A stretch of 64,000 bases of DNA from Aquarana catesbeiana (GCF_042186555.1 NC_133329.1:72252057-72316056); one strand, 5' to 3'. Positions 42,847-54,405 are shown, numbered from the stretch's first letter. Translations and numbers: made by a program. Notes: generated by a model from the sequence alone, not told the origin.

Positions 42847-45800
42847 TTAAGGAGCAGGTGGTATGGTACTTTTGGAGCTGACCCAAGAACCCCAAATCTT
42901 TAGGAATTTTACTGGGCATCCTCTGGCTTCATACGTCAACTTATATAACGGTATAGCATGATTAATGGTAGTAAGCCAAAAGGCTATAGTGGGCGAGGAT
43001 TGAGACTTCCAATGGATGGTTATCGATTTATTAGCATTGAACAATACTATGCGCAGAAAGCTTTGTACATTTTTAGATATACCTTCATCGTCAATATATC
43101 CCAGTAAACACTGTAGAGGATTACAGATATTGGGTATCTGAGTTAAGGAGCTGATGAAGGCCGTGACCTCCGACCAGAACTTCCTAATTGGAGTGCACTC
43201 CCACATCAGATGAAAGAATGTGCCATCAGCCGTGCCGCATCGAGAGCACAATGCAGAGGGTAATCTATTTAATTTATACAGTAAACATGGTGTAAAGTAG
43301 GATCTGTATAGCAATTTCGTCTGTATCACCTTGTCACAGGAAGAAATGACAGAGGGAACCCGGAGGGAAAGAACTTCCTGCCAGATGTCCTCCGTCAATT
43401 CAGGGATGTCAGCACTCCATTTATTGCTGAGCCTATGATTTGTAGAATGTAAGAGCGACCTATAATATGATGAAACTAGTTTGGTGTGAGAAGAGTCAGT
43501 CAGTAATCGTAACTATGTTACGAAGGCCAAACTGCGTTGCCACAGTGTGACGTATCTGCATATATAGGAAGTAGGCCGTACGAGGCAGATTATATTCCCA
43601 ACAAAATTCCTCAAAAGGGCGGAACAAGTTATCCGAAAATAGATGCATAATTGTTTTCAACCCTTGTTTAGACCAGAATCCCCCATCAGTTCTGCGGGAG
43701 AATTCTTGTAAATTTGGATTCCCCCATAGTGGGGTATTTGGTGAGTATATATTGCGTTCATTGGATGACAGCATTTTAGTGAGCCTAAAAATCCATAGGG
43801 TCATTGCTAGTATAGTTGCACCCTCTCTCCCTCTAATGGACATACGATGAATCAGGTTTTGAAGGGACTCATAGGAGGTAAGTATAGCTGCCTCCAGGAC
43901 AGTGGCCGCATTGTTGGCTTCAGGATAAAACCACCAGTGCGCATGGGCCAACTGCGAGGCGATATAATAGGTTTGAAGGCAGGGTATAGCCAGCCCGCCC
44001 TCCACTACTGGCAACTGTAGGGTGTTTTTACAATCCTAACTGCTCCCCCCTTCCGAATGAAAGTGGTAATAATGAATCTATTTCCTTAAATTTGACCTTA
44101 GTGACATATACCGATGAATTACTCGGTGGATATACAAAAATCGTGGTAAAAAGATCATTTTAAAAATGTTTATCCTACCTAGTAATGTCAGAGGGAGATT
44201 GGTCCACGTCTTTAATGTGGTTCTAAGAGGATCTAGGTTAATTTTGATATAGGAGGAGATTGGTTGTTATATCATAACCTCCAAATATCGGAAGGAGCTG
44301 ACTATTTGTAGGGGACAAGAGGGAGCACTATCGATGTCGCTTGGTCTATCATAAATACAAGGGATTTGTCCCACTTAACCTGGAACCCAGAGAAATGACC
44401 AAACCTCTGGATAATTTCCAGCAGGGCTGGGAGAGACGATTGAGGATCCGACAAGTAAATTAACATGTCATCAGCGTACAGAGACACCTTTTCCTCCAGA
44501 CCCCCAATCGTCAATCCCACAACCTCCCCACTGGATCTTATCAGCGCCGCCAGAGGTTCTAACGCCAATGCAAACAGCAGCGGCGATAGGGGACATCCCT
44601 GTATAGTGCCTCTCTTTATCAGAAAGGGATCAGACAGGGATGCGTTCACTCTTAGTCTAGCGGTGGGCTTCAGATAGAGTAGTTGCACCCATCTGATAAA
44701 AGTGTTGCCAAAACCAAACTTTGCTAAAACTTCCAGCAGGTATGGCCATTCGACCGAGTCAAATGCCTTGTGTGCGTCTAATGCCAAAATGGCCCGAGAT
44801 CCCACATTATCATAAGTGACTTGCAGGTTAGTAAAAAGCTTGTGATAATTGATGGAGGTTGATTGCCCAGGGATGAACCCTGTCTGGTCCGCACCAATAA
44901 TAGCAGTAATGACTGTGTTCAGTCGTCGGGCGAGCACCTTGGCACCTCTGAATTGATGAGCGAGATCGGTCTATACAATTCGCAGAGTAGGTGATCCTTT
45001 GGGGTTTGGGAATGAGGACAATCAGCGCCTCTGAAATGGAGGGCGGTAACTGTCCCGTTTTTATAGCAAAATTATATACCCTCAGTAGGTGAGGTATTAG
45101 TAGATCTCTGAAGTGCATATACCGCTCAATGGGGAATCCATCCAACCCTGGCGTTTTATTTCTGGCAAAGGATTGTATGGCTTCCCCAATTTCCTCAGCC
45201 GTTAGAGGAGCATCAAGAAGTAAAGCCTGATGATCCTGAAGTCTTGGCAGCGAGATATCAGATAGATAGTCATCCAATTCCACAATCATGTAATGAGCTC
45301 TGGTAGCTTATAATGAGAAATAAAATGTGACAAATCCGTCCATTATCTCTTTGTTTTGTTCTACCACTACTCCCTCTGAGTTCCTAATTCTTGGGATGTT
45401 ACATGGCTGATAGTTGGGTCTGGAGAGATAAGCCAGATAAGCGATTAAAGCGACTGTTTTTGTCACCGAAATCAAAGAGTCTCTGATTCTGATACAGCAA
45501 CTTCTTCTGGGTGCGCTCCAAAAGTACCAATTCTAGTTCTCTGGCCCTGTACTTCCAGGCAGCGTGTGTCTCAGGGGTGGGAGCTGCAGAATATGCAGCT
45601 TCCGCCTCCCTTAGACCCCCTTCCGCATCCACCAGTCTGGACTGAGATGCCTTGCGGGCCTGCCCAATTTCTGCAGCAAAAGAGCCGCGTGTGGTGGCCT
45701 TAAAAGCATCCCAGACCACCGGGACAGGGGCGCTCTGCCTGTTAGTTATCCAGTAGGATTTCATTTCGGCCGCACTTTGGTCCACAACAGCTTGATCACC

Positions 45801-46560
45801 TAGCCACAAAGGACTCAGTCTCCATACCCGATAGGAGGAGGGGGAGTCTAGGGCGAGGTCCACCAGCAAAGGAGAATGATCAGATACTGTCCTAGGGAGA
45901 TATTTCACCATAGTGAGCAAATCTGATGAGACTAGACAGAGATCAATACGAGACAAAGTACCGTGTGATTCTGACTGACACGAATACTCTCTCCTATCCG
46001 CATGCTTCCACCTCCAGGCCTTCACTAAATCAAATTGAGTCAGAAAAGAACCCAAGGGTGTGGGGGGCAGTGTAGAGCAGCAGAACCTATCAATAGAGTT
46101 ATCAAGTAACATATTATAATCACCCGCTATCAATAAAGGGCCCTCCGCTATTGCCAATATGGAGCTCATCACCCGTTCAAAGAAAAGTTTAGTGAAGGGT
46201 GGCGGAGCATATATACTAGTCACTGTGTATGGCTTACCCAGGAGTTCAAGCACGATAATTACAAAGCAACCATTAGGATCAAGTTTGATATGTTTATTAC
46301 TGATCGGTGCCACCCACGACTAAAAAGGAATGTGTGGTTCTACGTAAATAGGCGGTTATACACCTTAGTCACAAAGGGCATCTGGTTCACATTTGGTGCA
46401 TAGATGTTGCAGAAAGTTATGTCAGATTGTTGCCATCTGCCACTAAGGATCAAAAACCAGCCGTGGGGGTCAGAGTAGGAGGAAGTGGGTGTGAATGGAG
46501 ATCCCTTCTTTATCAGAATGGCCACCCCTGCTTTCTTTTTGGTACTAGAGGCTAGGAATC
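42847..46560 (-). pseudogene. LINE ORF2 (endonuclease to C-terminus), broken
   Basis: On the minus strand: endonuclease phrases KKAGVAILIKKGSPF (near 46510), LLIAGDYNMLLD (46130), LSRIDLCLVSSDL (45950) and VSDHSPLLVDL (45880). RT: NKTPGLDGFPIERY (45150), TGFIPGQSTSINYHKLF (44870), IQGCPLSPLLFALALEPLAA (44600), SLYADDMLIYL (44470). Then VVEGGLAIPCLQTYYIA (44000) and a Cys/His cluster ALCSRCGTADGTFFHLMWEC (43230). Breaks near 46330, 45390, 44950, 44300, 44020 and 43490. Four longer pieces suggest moderate age. Confidence 0.88.
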
Positions 46561-46565
46561 TCCTG

Positions 46566-47935
46566 GAACGGATTCTCCTGGAACGGATTATGCTCGTAAT
46601 CCAAGGTTTCACTGTGTAATGTATTAATATGGGGGCGCAGGACTGCCTGAGGTGGCCATTATCTGTAATAATGTGATTAGCTCTACTGTCTGAGGTGGCC
46701 ATTATCTGTAATAATATGCTTAGCTCTTATCTGATGGTTTTTTTGTATAAATTCAGTGTGTTTCTCTAACAAAGCAGTTCTTCTTCTGGTTTGCTCCATA
46801 AACTGGTGTTGCCTGGTTCTTTGGGTCAGCTACAGCTATATTCACACACAAAGTTTGAGAGCAGGATATAAAATTTTCCGACAACACCGTGTGTATGCAA
46901 GACAAGTTTGAGCCAACATCCGTCGTAAAAAATCCGATGGATTTTGTTGTCGGAATGTCGGATCAATGTCCGATCGTGTGTACAAGGCATAAGAGTTTCA
47001 TTTTGTATGCAATCAGGCAGCCCTTACACTACATGGTTTTGGTAAACCTATAGAAAAAAATCTGCAGAAAATCTAATAGTGTGTATGGGGTCTAAGGGGT
47101 GGAGCTGGTGATGTCACATAGACATCGGGGGGCACTATGAAAGAGAAGGTAGCAATGAAAGAAATGAAATGAGTGGGGAGAGAGAAGCCACTGTGCAAGC
47201 AAGCAGAGGAGCGGGAATGCTGTATGTAGGAAATCATTTATAACTGATGGCCTTCCATGATCCCAACCTCACATACATTGCCTTGCTTATTGCACTCTGC
47301 ACCGTTGCTGAGGGATTAGTACAGTGCAGACAGGGGGCGAGTGACGGGTGTAGTGCTACGATCTGACCTACATGCAGGACCAAAGCCACTCTCTGTCTAA
47401 TGTGATACATCTGGCAGCATATTCTGCACTGGTCACAGCAGTACCCAGCAGACTGCGCCCTCCTCTCACAGTAGTGCACATGGCAGCTGCCCCTCTGCCC
47501 CTCCCCCCCCTGTCCTGGTCCTGCACACTGGCATAACATTGTTTTTACTTTTTAGCCATTTTTATTTTACTCATTATGCACTTGTGTTACTTTACACATC
47601 CCCTACTGCAGTACCAGGATGGGTTTGTCCAGGAACAGTGCCCCCCTGCTTCTTGCTAATACACAACATAGAACAAGTCGACAGCCCTGAGCCTGATCTT
47701 CACCCCCCAATCTGTCTGCCTATGATTTGCATGGATGGGCAATTGTTGGCTTTCAAACAGATGGGAGGCATTTGTACATATGTGGTGTGCTTTTCATGTT
47801 GGCTGTGGGTGGCTGGGGCTTGACAGCAGTAATTGTCAGAGCAGACATGAAGCTACAGTCCACTGGATACCGGCCACTCATCTGGAACGTCTGTAAGGTG
47901 AGGATAGTACTTCTTGCCACACGCCCTCCCCCCAC
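46566..47935. other. intron 2, no gene; short repeats
   Basis: Two tandem copies of tgaggtggccattatctgta with ataat at about 46649-46730. A dispersed repeat piece at 46895-46988 resembles 15304-15371. The remainder (47000-47935) is anonymous; small frames there lack domain or splice support. Confidence 0.45.
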
Positions 47936-48005
47936 ATAAGTACTGGGCACTTTTACCTCCTTCCTGCCCAGGCGTATTTTAAACTTTCAGCGCTGTCGCA
48001 CTTTG
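47936..48005 (+). repeat. fragment of the TTAA/piggyBac-like terminus
   Basis: tactgggcacttttacctcc followed by ttcctgcccaggc and tttcagcgctgtcgcacttt matches the left termini at 16165 and 27682. It is cut by the hairpin element at 48006. Confidence 0.65.
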
Positions 48006-48096
48006 TGTTCACTAAAATGGTATTTCTATGATACCTTTAAGCCCAGGGAGATCCAAAACAAAACAAGGTGTCATAGCAATACCATTTTAGTGAACA
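48006..48096. repeat. small inverted-repeat element
   Basis: tgttcactaaaatggtattt ... aataccattttagtgaaca with ctatgataccttt / aaggtgtcatag inside. 91 bp. Confidence 0.75.
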
Positions 48097-48878
48097 CTGG
48101 TACTTCATAAGAAGGAATTGCTTAGATGGCACAATTTTTCTAAATTTTGCAGTTAGTATATGAAGCTTGCGTTTTTAGGAAGATATTATTATCAGTCCAG
48201 TAATTCATCAATCTTTCATTAACGGGGTGTGACTACAGGGTATTATTCCCCCCTCACTTCCAGCACACAGACACTTCATTGGAGCTCTTGATGGGCCCTG
48301 AGGATTTCTTGGAACCATGATCCTTTAAAGGATGATAATGTATTAAGGTCAGACAAAAGCTCCAGAAGAAGCCACGATAGTGGTGAAACATGTAGAGGCA
48401 ACCATTCTTTTGTATTGTGACTATTGAGCTCAGTATGCTCTTGTTATATATATAATATTGTTTATCTCAAATATGTTTGTTTAATAAAATGTATCTATTT
48501 TTGTAATATCGATTTCTAATTGATTATTTGCACCCTTAAACTCCAGCTGTACTTTTGTAATTAAAAAACAAAATTCAGTGCAGCGCAGATGATAAAAAAA
48601 TGAATAAAGTCCATATGTAAAAAGAGAAATCTCTTGTGTTAAAGCCACTCCTTCTGAATGAAACAGCAGTTCTCTCCACTCACACACATGTAGTATGCTT
48701 ACCGGATAGGATGGACCTCTTAAATTACAGGAGGTCATATGAGCATAGGTTCCATACAATCTGGATGGACATAGCACAGCCCCTCTGGTTGTCCTCTGTG
48801 GTTTCCGACAAACAGCTCTCCAATGCGGCAATAAAGCAGGTGAGTCTCCAGTGTAATTAGGAATGCAGCAATCCCCAA
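48097..48878. other. intron 2, repeat-like, no gene
   Basis: The 48640-48860 portion is related to 12540-13160 (cttaccggataggatggacc). No exon recognised. Confidence 0.4.
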
Positions 48879-48977
48879 AAAGAAAGAGGAAAAAACCTGT
48901 CTCCATGTGTTCATCTCTAAAAAAAAAAAATTTTTTTAGAGATGAACACATGGAGACAGGTTTTTTCCTCTTTCTTT
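48879..48977. repeat. perfect 47-bp inverted repeat, 5-bp loop
   Basis: 48879-48925 and 48931-48977 are exact reverse complements (…cctgtctccatgtgttcatc… / …gatgaacacatggagacagg…), separated by five A. No TSD or transposon termini are seen, so it looks like a fold-back duplication, not a mobile element. It would form a cruciform or hairpin. Confidence 0.9.
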
Positions 48978-49429
48978 CAATTATTTTAGTAAATATAAAC
49001 TGCTAAATACCTTTTCTCACCAGCAATATATAGCAATCTTTTGACTTCTATCAGTGCCTGGTTAAAGCTTGTAAGTTTTCATACTGCACTGGCTGGCCTA
49101 TCGGGATGTAGGACCCATGACCCTCTGTCTGGACAGGGCTGATTGGCCCTGTGTTGATCACATGCACTCTCCCAAGAAAAAAATAACTTTAGCAATACAC
49201 ACCAAACTGAGCATGGGCAGCCTGACTCCAGTAACTCTATCTTATTCGGACATGTTTTGGAGATGGTGGAAAAAGGGGAGGATCTGTGCATACAGAATCA
49301 AACAGCCTTTTTTACACAATGCAGAGGATTAACCCCTTAGATTCCACAGTGAGTATAACAAGCATGCTGTACTGCATATACAGACTGTTTTTACTGTTGT
49401 GGGTTTAGTAACACTTTAATTACAACTGG
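48978..49429. other. intron 2, no gene recognised
   Basis: Anonymous sequence; small opposed frames near 49079-49332 have no family features. Confidence 0.4.
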
Positions 49430-50619
49430 GTTTTTTATTTTTTATTAAATAAATGAAAAAAGACCAAAACATAAAAAAAAAGTTTTCATATTTTGTTATA
49501 AAAGTTTATAAACCGGTAATTTTTCTCTTACACTTATGAGCGCTGATGAGAACTGAAAGATGGCACTGATGGGCACTGATAGGCTGCACTGATGGGCACT
49601 GATGAGGCAGCACTGGTGGGCACTGATGAGGCTTAACTGATGGGCACCAATAGGTAGCACCGATAGGCAGCACTGATGGGCACTGATGAGGCTGTACTGA
49701 TAGGCAGCACTGATGGGCACCGATATGTGGCACTGATAGGCAGCACTGATAGGCGGAACTGATGGGCACTGAAAGGCTGCACTGATGGGCACTGAAAGGC
49801 TGTACTGACAGGCTGCACTGATGGGCACTGATGAGGCAGCACTGGTGGGCACTGATGAGGCAGCACTGGTGAGCACCAATAGATAGCATTGATGGGCACT
49901 AATAGGCGGCACTGATAGGCAGCACTGATAAGCGGTACTGATGGGCACTGATAGGTGGCACTGATGAGGCTGCACTGATGGGCACCAATAGGTGGCACTA
50001 ATAGGCAGCACTCATAGGCAGAACTGATAGGTGGTACTGATGGGCACTCATAGGCAGCACCAATAGTCAGCACTGATAGGCAGCATTGATAGGTGCAACT
50101 GATAGGTGGCAGTGATGGGCACTGATAGTCGGAATTGATAGGCAGCACTGATAGATGGCACTGATGAGGAAGCACTGATTGGCAGCACTGGTAGGCACAG
50201 ATTTGCAGCACTGGTGGGCAAAGATTGGTAGCACTGGTAGGCACTAGTGGAGCTGCACTGATAATCAGGACACTGATAATTAGCGCCCTGATTATCAATG
50301 TAGATGTCCTTTTTAGAGAAGCTGGTCACTGGTTCTCTTCTCCTCTCCTCATGCGGTCAGCATGAGGAAAGGAGTGCTGATAACCCGCATCTGTTTACCT
50401 TCCATAATCAGTTGTGATTGGATACAGCTGATCTCGTTGGTAAAGAGTCGCTGATTGGCTCTTTACCTCTATATGTGATCAGCAGTGTCCTGTAAACACT
50501 ACGATCACAGAGCATGCTGCCTGTGCCCAGTGGCGGGCGCAATCATGAGAAGTTGTCCCAGAACTAGACGACTGCTTTATAGCGATCATTTGGCTATATC
50601 GCGGTCGACAAGTGGTTAA
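49430..50619 (+). mobile_element. TTAA-type element, copy E (left end lost)
   Basis: Right end cggtcgacaagtggttaa finishes on TTAA (50616-50619). Order from right: GC-rich subterminal part, minisatellite, A/T-rich stretch. This is copy A inverted. The A/T-rich terminal part is truncated, so the left boundary is approximate. Confidence 0.6.
49545..50260. repeat. minisatellite (ggcactgataggcagcactg-type)
   Basis: About 700 bp of units alternating gatgggcactgataggc and agcactgat, the reverse complement of the copy A motif. Its Cys/Pro/His-rich frames are artefacts. Confidence 0.9.
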
Positions 50620-50667
50620 ATTATGTTTATGATGCTAGTAGGACATGATGTATAATATATTTTTCAG

Positions 50668-50967
50668 CTCCTCCACAGATCTCCATTACAGAAAATGTAG
50701 TTGTTAAAAACAGAGAGAATGTCCTCCGTAGTGTCATTTCTGGGTTCTATCCAGTGGACATCGACATTAAATGGCTCCGGGATGGAAAGATACTGGATAA
50801 AGTTATCGTGGAGAAACCTCTGAGAGACCCGGATGGGACGTACAATGTGAGGAGCTCAGTAACAATAACACCCACTAAGGAGGACAGAGAGCGGATCTTC
50901 TCTTGTAGAGTCCAACACAAGTCTCTTACTACACCTCTCCAGGAAGACTTCCAGCTGGTGTATGGAG
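50668..50967 (+). CDS. V-C1-C1 IgSF gene, exon 3: C1-type domain lacking one Cys
   Basis: Acceptor tataatatatttttcag, donor TATGGAG|gtaaca, 300 bp, phase 1-1. The translation A|PPQISITENVV... has the C1 signature SGFYPVDIDIKWLRDG, DGTYNVRSSVTI and the F-strand Cys in IFSCRVQHKSL. The B-strand position, normally L-x-C-x-V, reads LRSVISGFYP: AGT (Ser) stands where TGT/TGC is expected, so the intradomain disulfide cannot form. The rest of the exon is well kept, so this could be tolerated loss, a free Cys for dimerisation, or early decay. Confidence 0.88.
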
Positions 50968-51473
50968 GTAACATTATCATTACTCTGTGTATACTAACTG
51001 ATCAACGCCTCAGCTCTGTCCTATGGCATGTGGGGGTGTCTTAAATCATGTAATGGTTGACAATCAGTGATGGCAGGTGCTCAATATTTTGGGGGGGGGG
51101 GCTTGGCAAACTAACACCACCCCCAACCCACCCCTGAAAAAAAAAAACATTGGAATCCATGCGGCCGGCAACCCCGCATGTAGATTAGGGTCCTGGGTGC
51201 ATGGATGAGGGGGGCGGTGCCCCTGCGCCCTGCATAAAAGGCCGCCACTGTTGACAATGCTAGGTAAGCTGAGGTACAGGTAAAAATAGTCCCACTCGCA
51301 TGGTTAGAGGGCCTTAAAGCAAACATAAATCACTTTAAAACAAGGCTTACCTCACCTCTGTCGCTGCAAGCATTGTGGAGAAATTTGTCTCCAAGTTCAC
51401 AACAGATGCACTGAAATCACAGCTCCTTTTCCCTTTACATCCCATTTACACAGTGGGGTGAATTTAACCACTT
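50968..51473 (+). other. intron 3, no gene; one repeat end
   Basis: G-run at 51090-51100 and a phrase ggcggtgcccctgcgccctg like the end of a dispersed repeat. No exon seen. Confidence 0.4.
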
Positions 51474-51887
51474 CCCGCAAACCGACGTACCTGTACATCA
51501 TTTAAGGAAGTGGATGTACCTGGGTGACGCCTGCAGCTGCAGGCAATAACCCCAGCACTGTTTTTTTAGAGTGGGCAGTCGGCTATCTGGTTTACTTGGC
51601 GTAACATCATCTTTCACAATATACAAAAAATTGGGCTAACTTTACTGTTTATTTTTTTTTTATTCAGTGAAGTGTATTTTTTCCAAAAATATTGTGTTTG
51701 AAAGACCGCTGCGTACTGTGTAACATAAAATATTGCAGCGGCCACCATTTTATTCTCCATAGTCTTTGCTAAAAAAAATTAAACATATATAATGTTTGGG
51801 GGTCCTAAGTAATTTTCTGGCAAAAAATACTGATTTTACCTTGTAAGCAACACGTGTCAAAAATAGACTTGGTCCTTAAGTTGTTAA
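51474..51887. mobile_element. TTAA-flanked MITE
   Basis: ttaaccacttcccgcaaacc at the left, ggtccttaagttgttaa at the right. TTAA at 51474-51477 and 51884-51887. 414 bp, no ORF. Terminus TTAACMACTT resembles that of the piggyBac group. Confidence 0.75.
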
Positions 51888-51899
51888 TAAAGGCAAAAA

Positions 51900-52101
51900 G
51901 ACTGTGCACTTTGTAAGTGCAGTTGCTCCAGAGCTTATTAAATGAGGTGAGGCTTCACTATGCAAAGAATACCCAATCACATGCAAGGAAAACAAAAAAA
52001 AAAAAAACATGTTTTACTTGCACATGATTGGATGATGGAAGTCAGCAGACTTCCCCTCATTTACTAAGCTCTGGAGCAACTGTACATTCAAAGTGCACAG
52101 T
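51900..52101. mobile_element. palindromic MITE
   Basis: gactgtgcactttgtaagtg / attcaaagtgcacagt, gttgctccagagctta / aagctctggagcaac and aatcacatgcaagg / cttgcacatgatt pair around a poly-A centre. 202 bp. Confidence 0.8.
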
Positions 52102-52743
52102 ATAGTTTCCTTTAATCCTTTAATTCACATAGGCGTACTACAGTGCACACGCTAATGCAAGGACCGTGTTTGCCTTCATGGAAATGTACAAGTGTTCAGG
52201 GCCACACACCCATCAAATTGGGAGCAGCCACTGTGTTCATACAGACACTGCGTCCAAATTGACATGAATAGGACTGGCTGCACAGAACACATGTGCAACC
52301 CCATGTGGGCAAACATGTATGTACGCTGAAGTAGGCCTGTGAGATCAAGGCCTTACAGCGATCTGCAGTGAGAGGGTGGTGCGATGCTTGTTTGCACTGT
52401 ACTGCTATGCGGTAACGGGGGTCTTTCTGTGTTCCACAAAATGTTATGTTTGCATTTTACTGCAGTTCATGGCAGTGCACCTCCCAGATTTGTTGCAGTG
52501 TGAATGGGACTGTTTTCTATGTATCTGTATGCCCTAGTGGTGACTGACATTTATCCAGTGCAGCAAAAGTAGTTCACCGCACTAAGCACGAGTTAACCTT
52601 TGAGTCTCTATTGTGATTATATAGGATAAATTACTTCACAATACAAGCAACTACAGAGGTCAGTGGCAGCTTGTTTTGTAGCTCTTCTTTTTTTATATGT
52701 AAATACTTTAAAGTCCATTGTTGGGGCACAAATGCACTATAAA
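52102..52743 (+). other. intron 3, no gene recognised
   Basis: About 640 bp of anonymous sequence. No splice-flanked open exon seen. Confidence 0.4.
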
Positions 52744-53230
52744 TTGAAAGCGGAGTTCCACCGAAAAAAAAGTTAAAAGTCAGCAGCTAAAAACACTGCA
52801 ACTGCTTACTTTTAATATTAGGACACTTACCTGTCCAGGGTGCCTGCAATGTCCTCACCCGAAGCTGATCTGTCCCTCAGCTCCTGGGTGGAGGCGCTGC
52901 TTCGGTAAGGGAATCAAGAAGTGAAGCATTGCGGCTTCACAGCCTGGTTCCCTACTGCTCATGCACGAGTCGCACTGCACGTCCTTACTGGTCCCTGCTG
53001 TCTCCTGGGATCTGTGTGTCTCCCAGTAGACAGTGGGGGGATGGAGGAGGGGCCGGACATGGCGTAGATCACAGCGGAATCTGCGGCGATCTATCACTGG
53101 AAGTGGGAGCAAACACCTGTATTAGACAGATATCTGCCCCCCCCCCCTGAAAGGTGCCAAATGTGACACCGGAGGAGGGGGAGGAACTGGAAAAGTGGAA
53201 GTTCCATTTTGGGGTGGAACTCTGCTTTAA
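52744..53230. mobile_element. TTAA-type MITE
   Basis: aaagcggagttccaccg at the left and ggtggaactctgctttaa at the right are inverted. Right TTAA at 53227-53230, left decayed to TTGA. 487 bp with a GC-rich interior. Confidence 0.8.
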
Positions 53231-53375
53231 GTACAGTGATGGTGCATTTAACTGTTCAGATTCTGTATCTTATCTCTATGCTCACTCCTACTAAAAATAT
53301 TTAAACCTCTATCAGAATTAACCTATACAAAACAAACATTGTAATAGCATATACTGTATGTCACTTTTATCACAG

Positions 53376-53660
53376 CTATCCCATCCATTCACATTACTTC
53401 CCAAGCATTTATTTTGAATGTGGAGCAGATGTTGGTGTGCAGTGTTTCTGGGTTTTACCCTGAATCCATTGTTGTGAATTGGTTCTTGAATGACACCCTG
53501 GTGAAGAATACCAAGACCCGAAGAATCAGTAGCTCAGCTGTGGAATCTGACTATTACTTTATCCCGACACAACAGAACAGGAACATGGAGCTGAGATGTG
53601 TGGTGGAACATGCAACCCTCACCATCCCACATGTGGAGAGGCTGCGGGTACAAGTCACAG
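53376..53660 (+). CDS. V-C1-C1 IgSF gene, exon 4: C1-type domain
   Basis: Acceptor tcacttttatcacag, donor GTCACAG|gtgagt, 285 bp, phase 1-1. Translation A|IPSIHITSQAF... with both cysteines (MLVCSVSGFYPESIVVNW, MELRCVVEHATL), the C1 FYP and C-x-V-x-H signatures, and an NDT sequon. It is the last exon found; the following 10 kb is repeats, so the connecting, transmembrane and cytoplasmic exons presumably lie beyond the window. If not, the product would be secreted. Confidence 0.88.
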
Positions 53661-53837
53661 GTGAGTGACTCACTTTCTAAAGGGAATACTGCAAAAAAAA
53701 AAAGCTACAATACATACTATACATAAATAGATAAATACAAATATAGAAACTGTAATGATTGTAAGCATATTTATATGTGAAATGCAGAGGTAAAAAAACC
53801 TGTCAAATTATGCTTTGTAAACATTATTGCTGTGGTA

Positions 53838-53902
53838 CAGTGGTGGAATTACCAGGGTCGCAACAGTCACACTTGCGACGGGGCCCTGGCATTCCATCAC
53901 TG
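53838..53902. repeat. 65-bp inverted-repeat MITE
   Basis: cagtggtggaattaccaggg and ccctggcattccatcactg. hAT-like CAGTG ends. Confidence 0.65.
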
Positions 53903-53907
53903 TGGGG

Positions 53908-54405
53908 GATCCCCAGTAGGGATGGGCGAACGGTTCGGCCCGAGCATAAGTTTGGGCCGAACTTTCGTTGTTCGGACGTTTGGCGAACATCCGAACAAAT
54001 GGGTCGTTCGACCATTTGTTCGGACCCCTGAACTGACCACAATGCATTGCAAGCCCTGATTGGCTGAAGCAGTGAAAGCTTCAGCCAAGCAGGGCACAGA
54101 GCACAGTCAGAGTCATGATTGGACACTGTCTTCATGACTTTATCCAATCATGGCTCATTCCCGCCCCACAGTATAAAAGTATTCTTTCATTGGCAGCCAT
54201 TTTCAGTGTGATTTTGGTGTGCAGAGAGATAGAACAGGGCTCTGTTCAGTGCTATCAGTTAGTTAGTATGCTGTACTGTGCTATTTTGCTTCAATTGTCA
54301 GTAGACAATATTAGTTTAGTGTCAGTCTAGGGATAGTGTGAGTGTAGTAAGGAGGACCATCAGTCAGCTTTTCATAGTGTGCAGCTAGAGTAGGGACAGC
54401 TCAGA
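53908..54405 (+). repeat. dispersed repeat with TATA box
   Basis: Begins agtagggatgggcgaacgg, a hAT-like terminus, with gttcgg/ccgaac palindromes. tataaaag at 54172-54179 is followed by an initiator-like cattttcagtg near 54197. It probably belongs to the same repeat as the downstream tandem blocks; the right end was not identified. Confidence 0.5.

Larger units (their letters stand above)
41773..46565 (-). mobile_element. second Tx1/L1-clade LINE, antisense, 5'-truncated
   Basis: The 3' UTR starts at the T-rich tttttatttttaagtaaatt and is interrupted by a hAT MITE. ORF2 runs to the endonuclease, where it is truncated near 46565. It abuts the 5' end of the first antisense LINE. Confidence 0.75.

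Noticed and set aside
47234..47939. Cys-rich ORFs in intron 2
   Set aside because: Opposed overlapping frames, no family motif, no splice support.
48481..48951. 156-codon minus-strand ORF
   Set aside because: It spans the hairpin and repeat-like sequence; composition and lack of domains suggest chance.
49496..50329. Long minus-strand ORFs (up to 221 codons)
   Set aside because: Same minisatellite artefact in the opposite orientation.
53777..54147. Small ORFs after exon 4 as the transmembrane exon
   Set aside because: They fall in MITE and dispersed repeat sequence; no hydrophobic 20-residue segment with splice sites.
54172..54179. TATA box as promoter of a host gene
   Set aside because: It lies in a repeat, followed by duplicated repeat blocks and no host coding exon.
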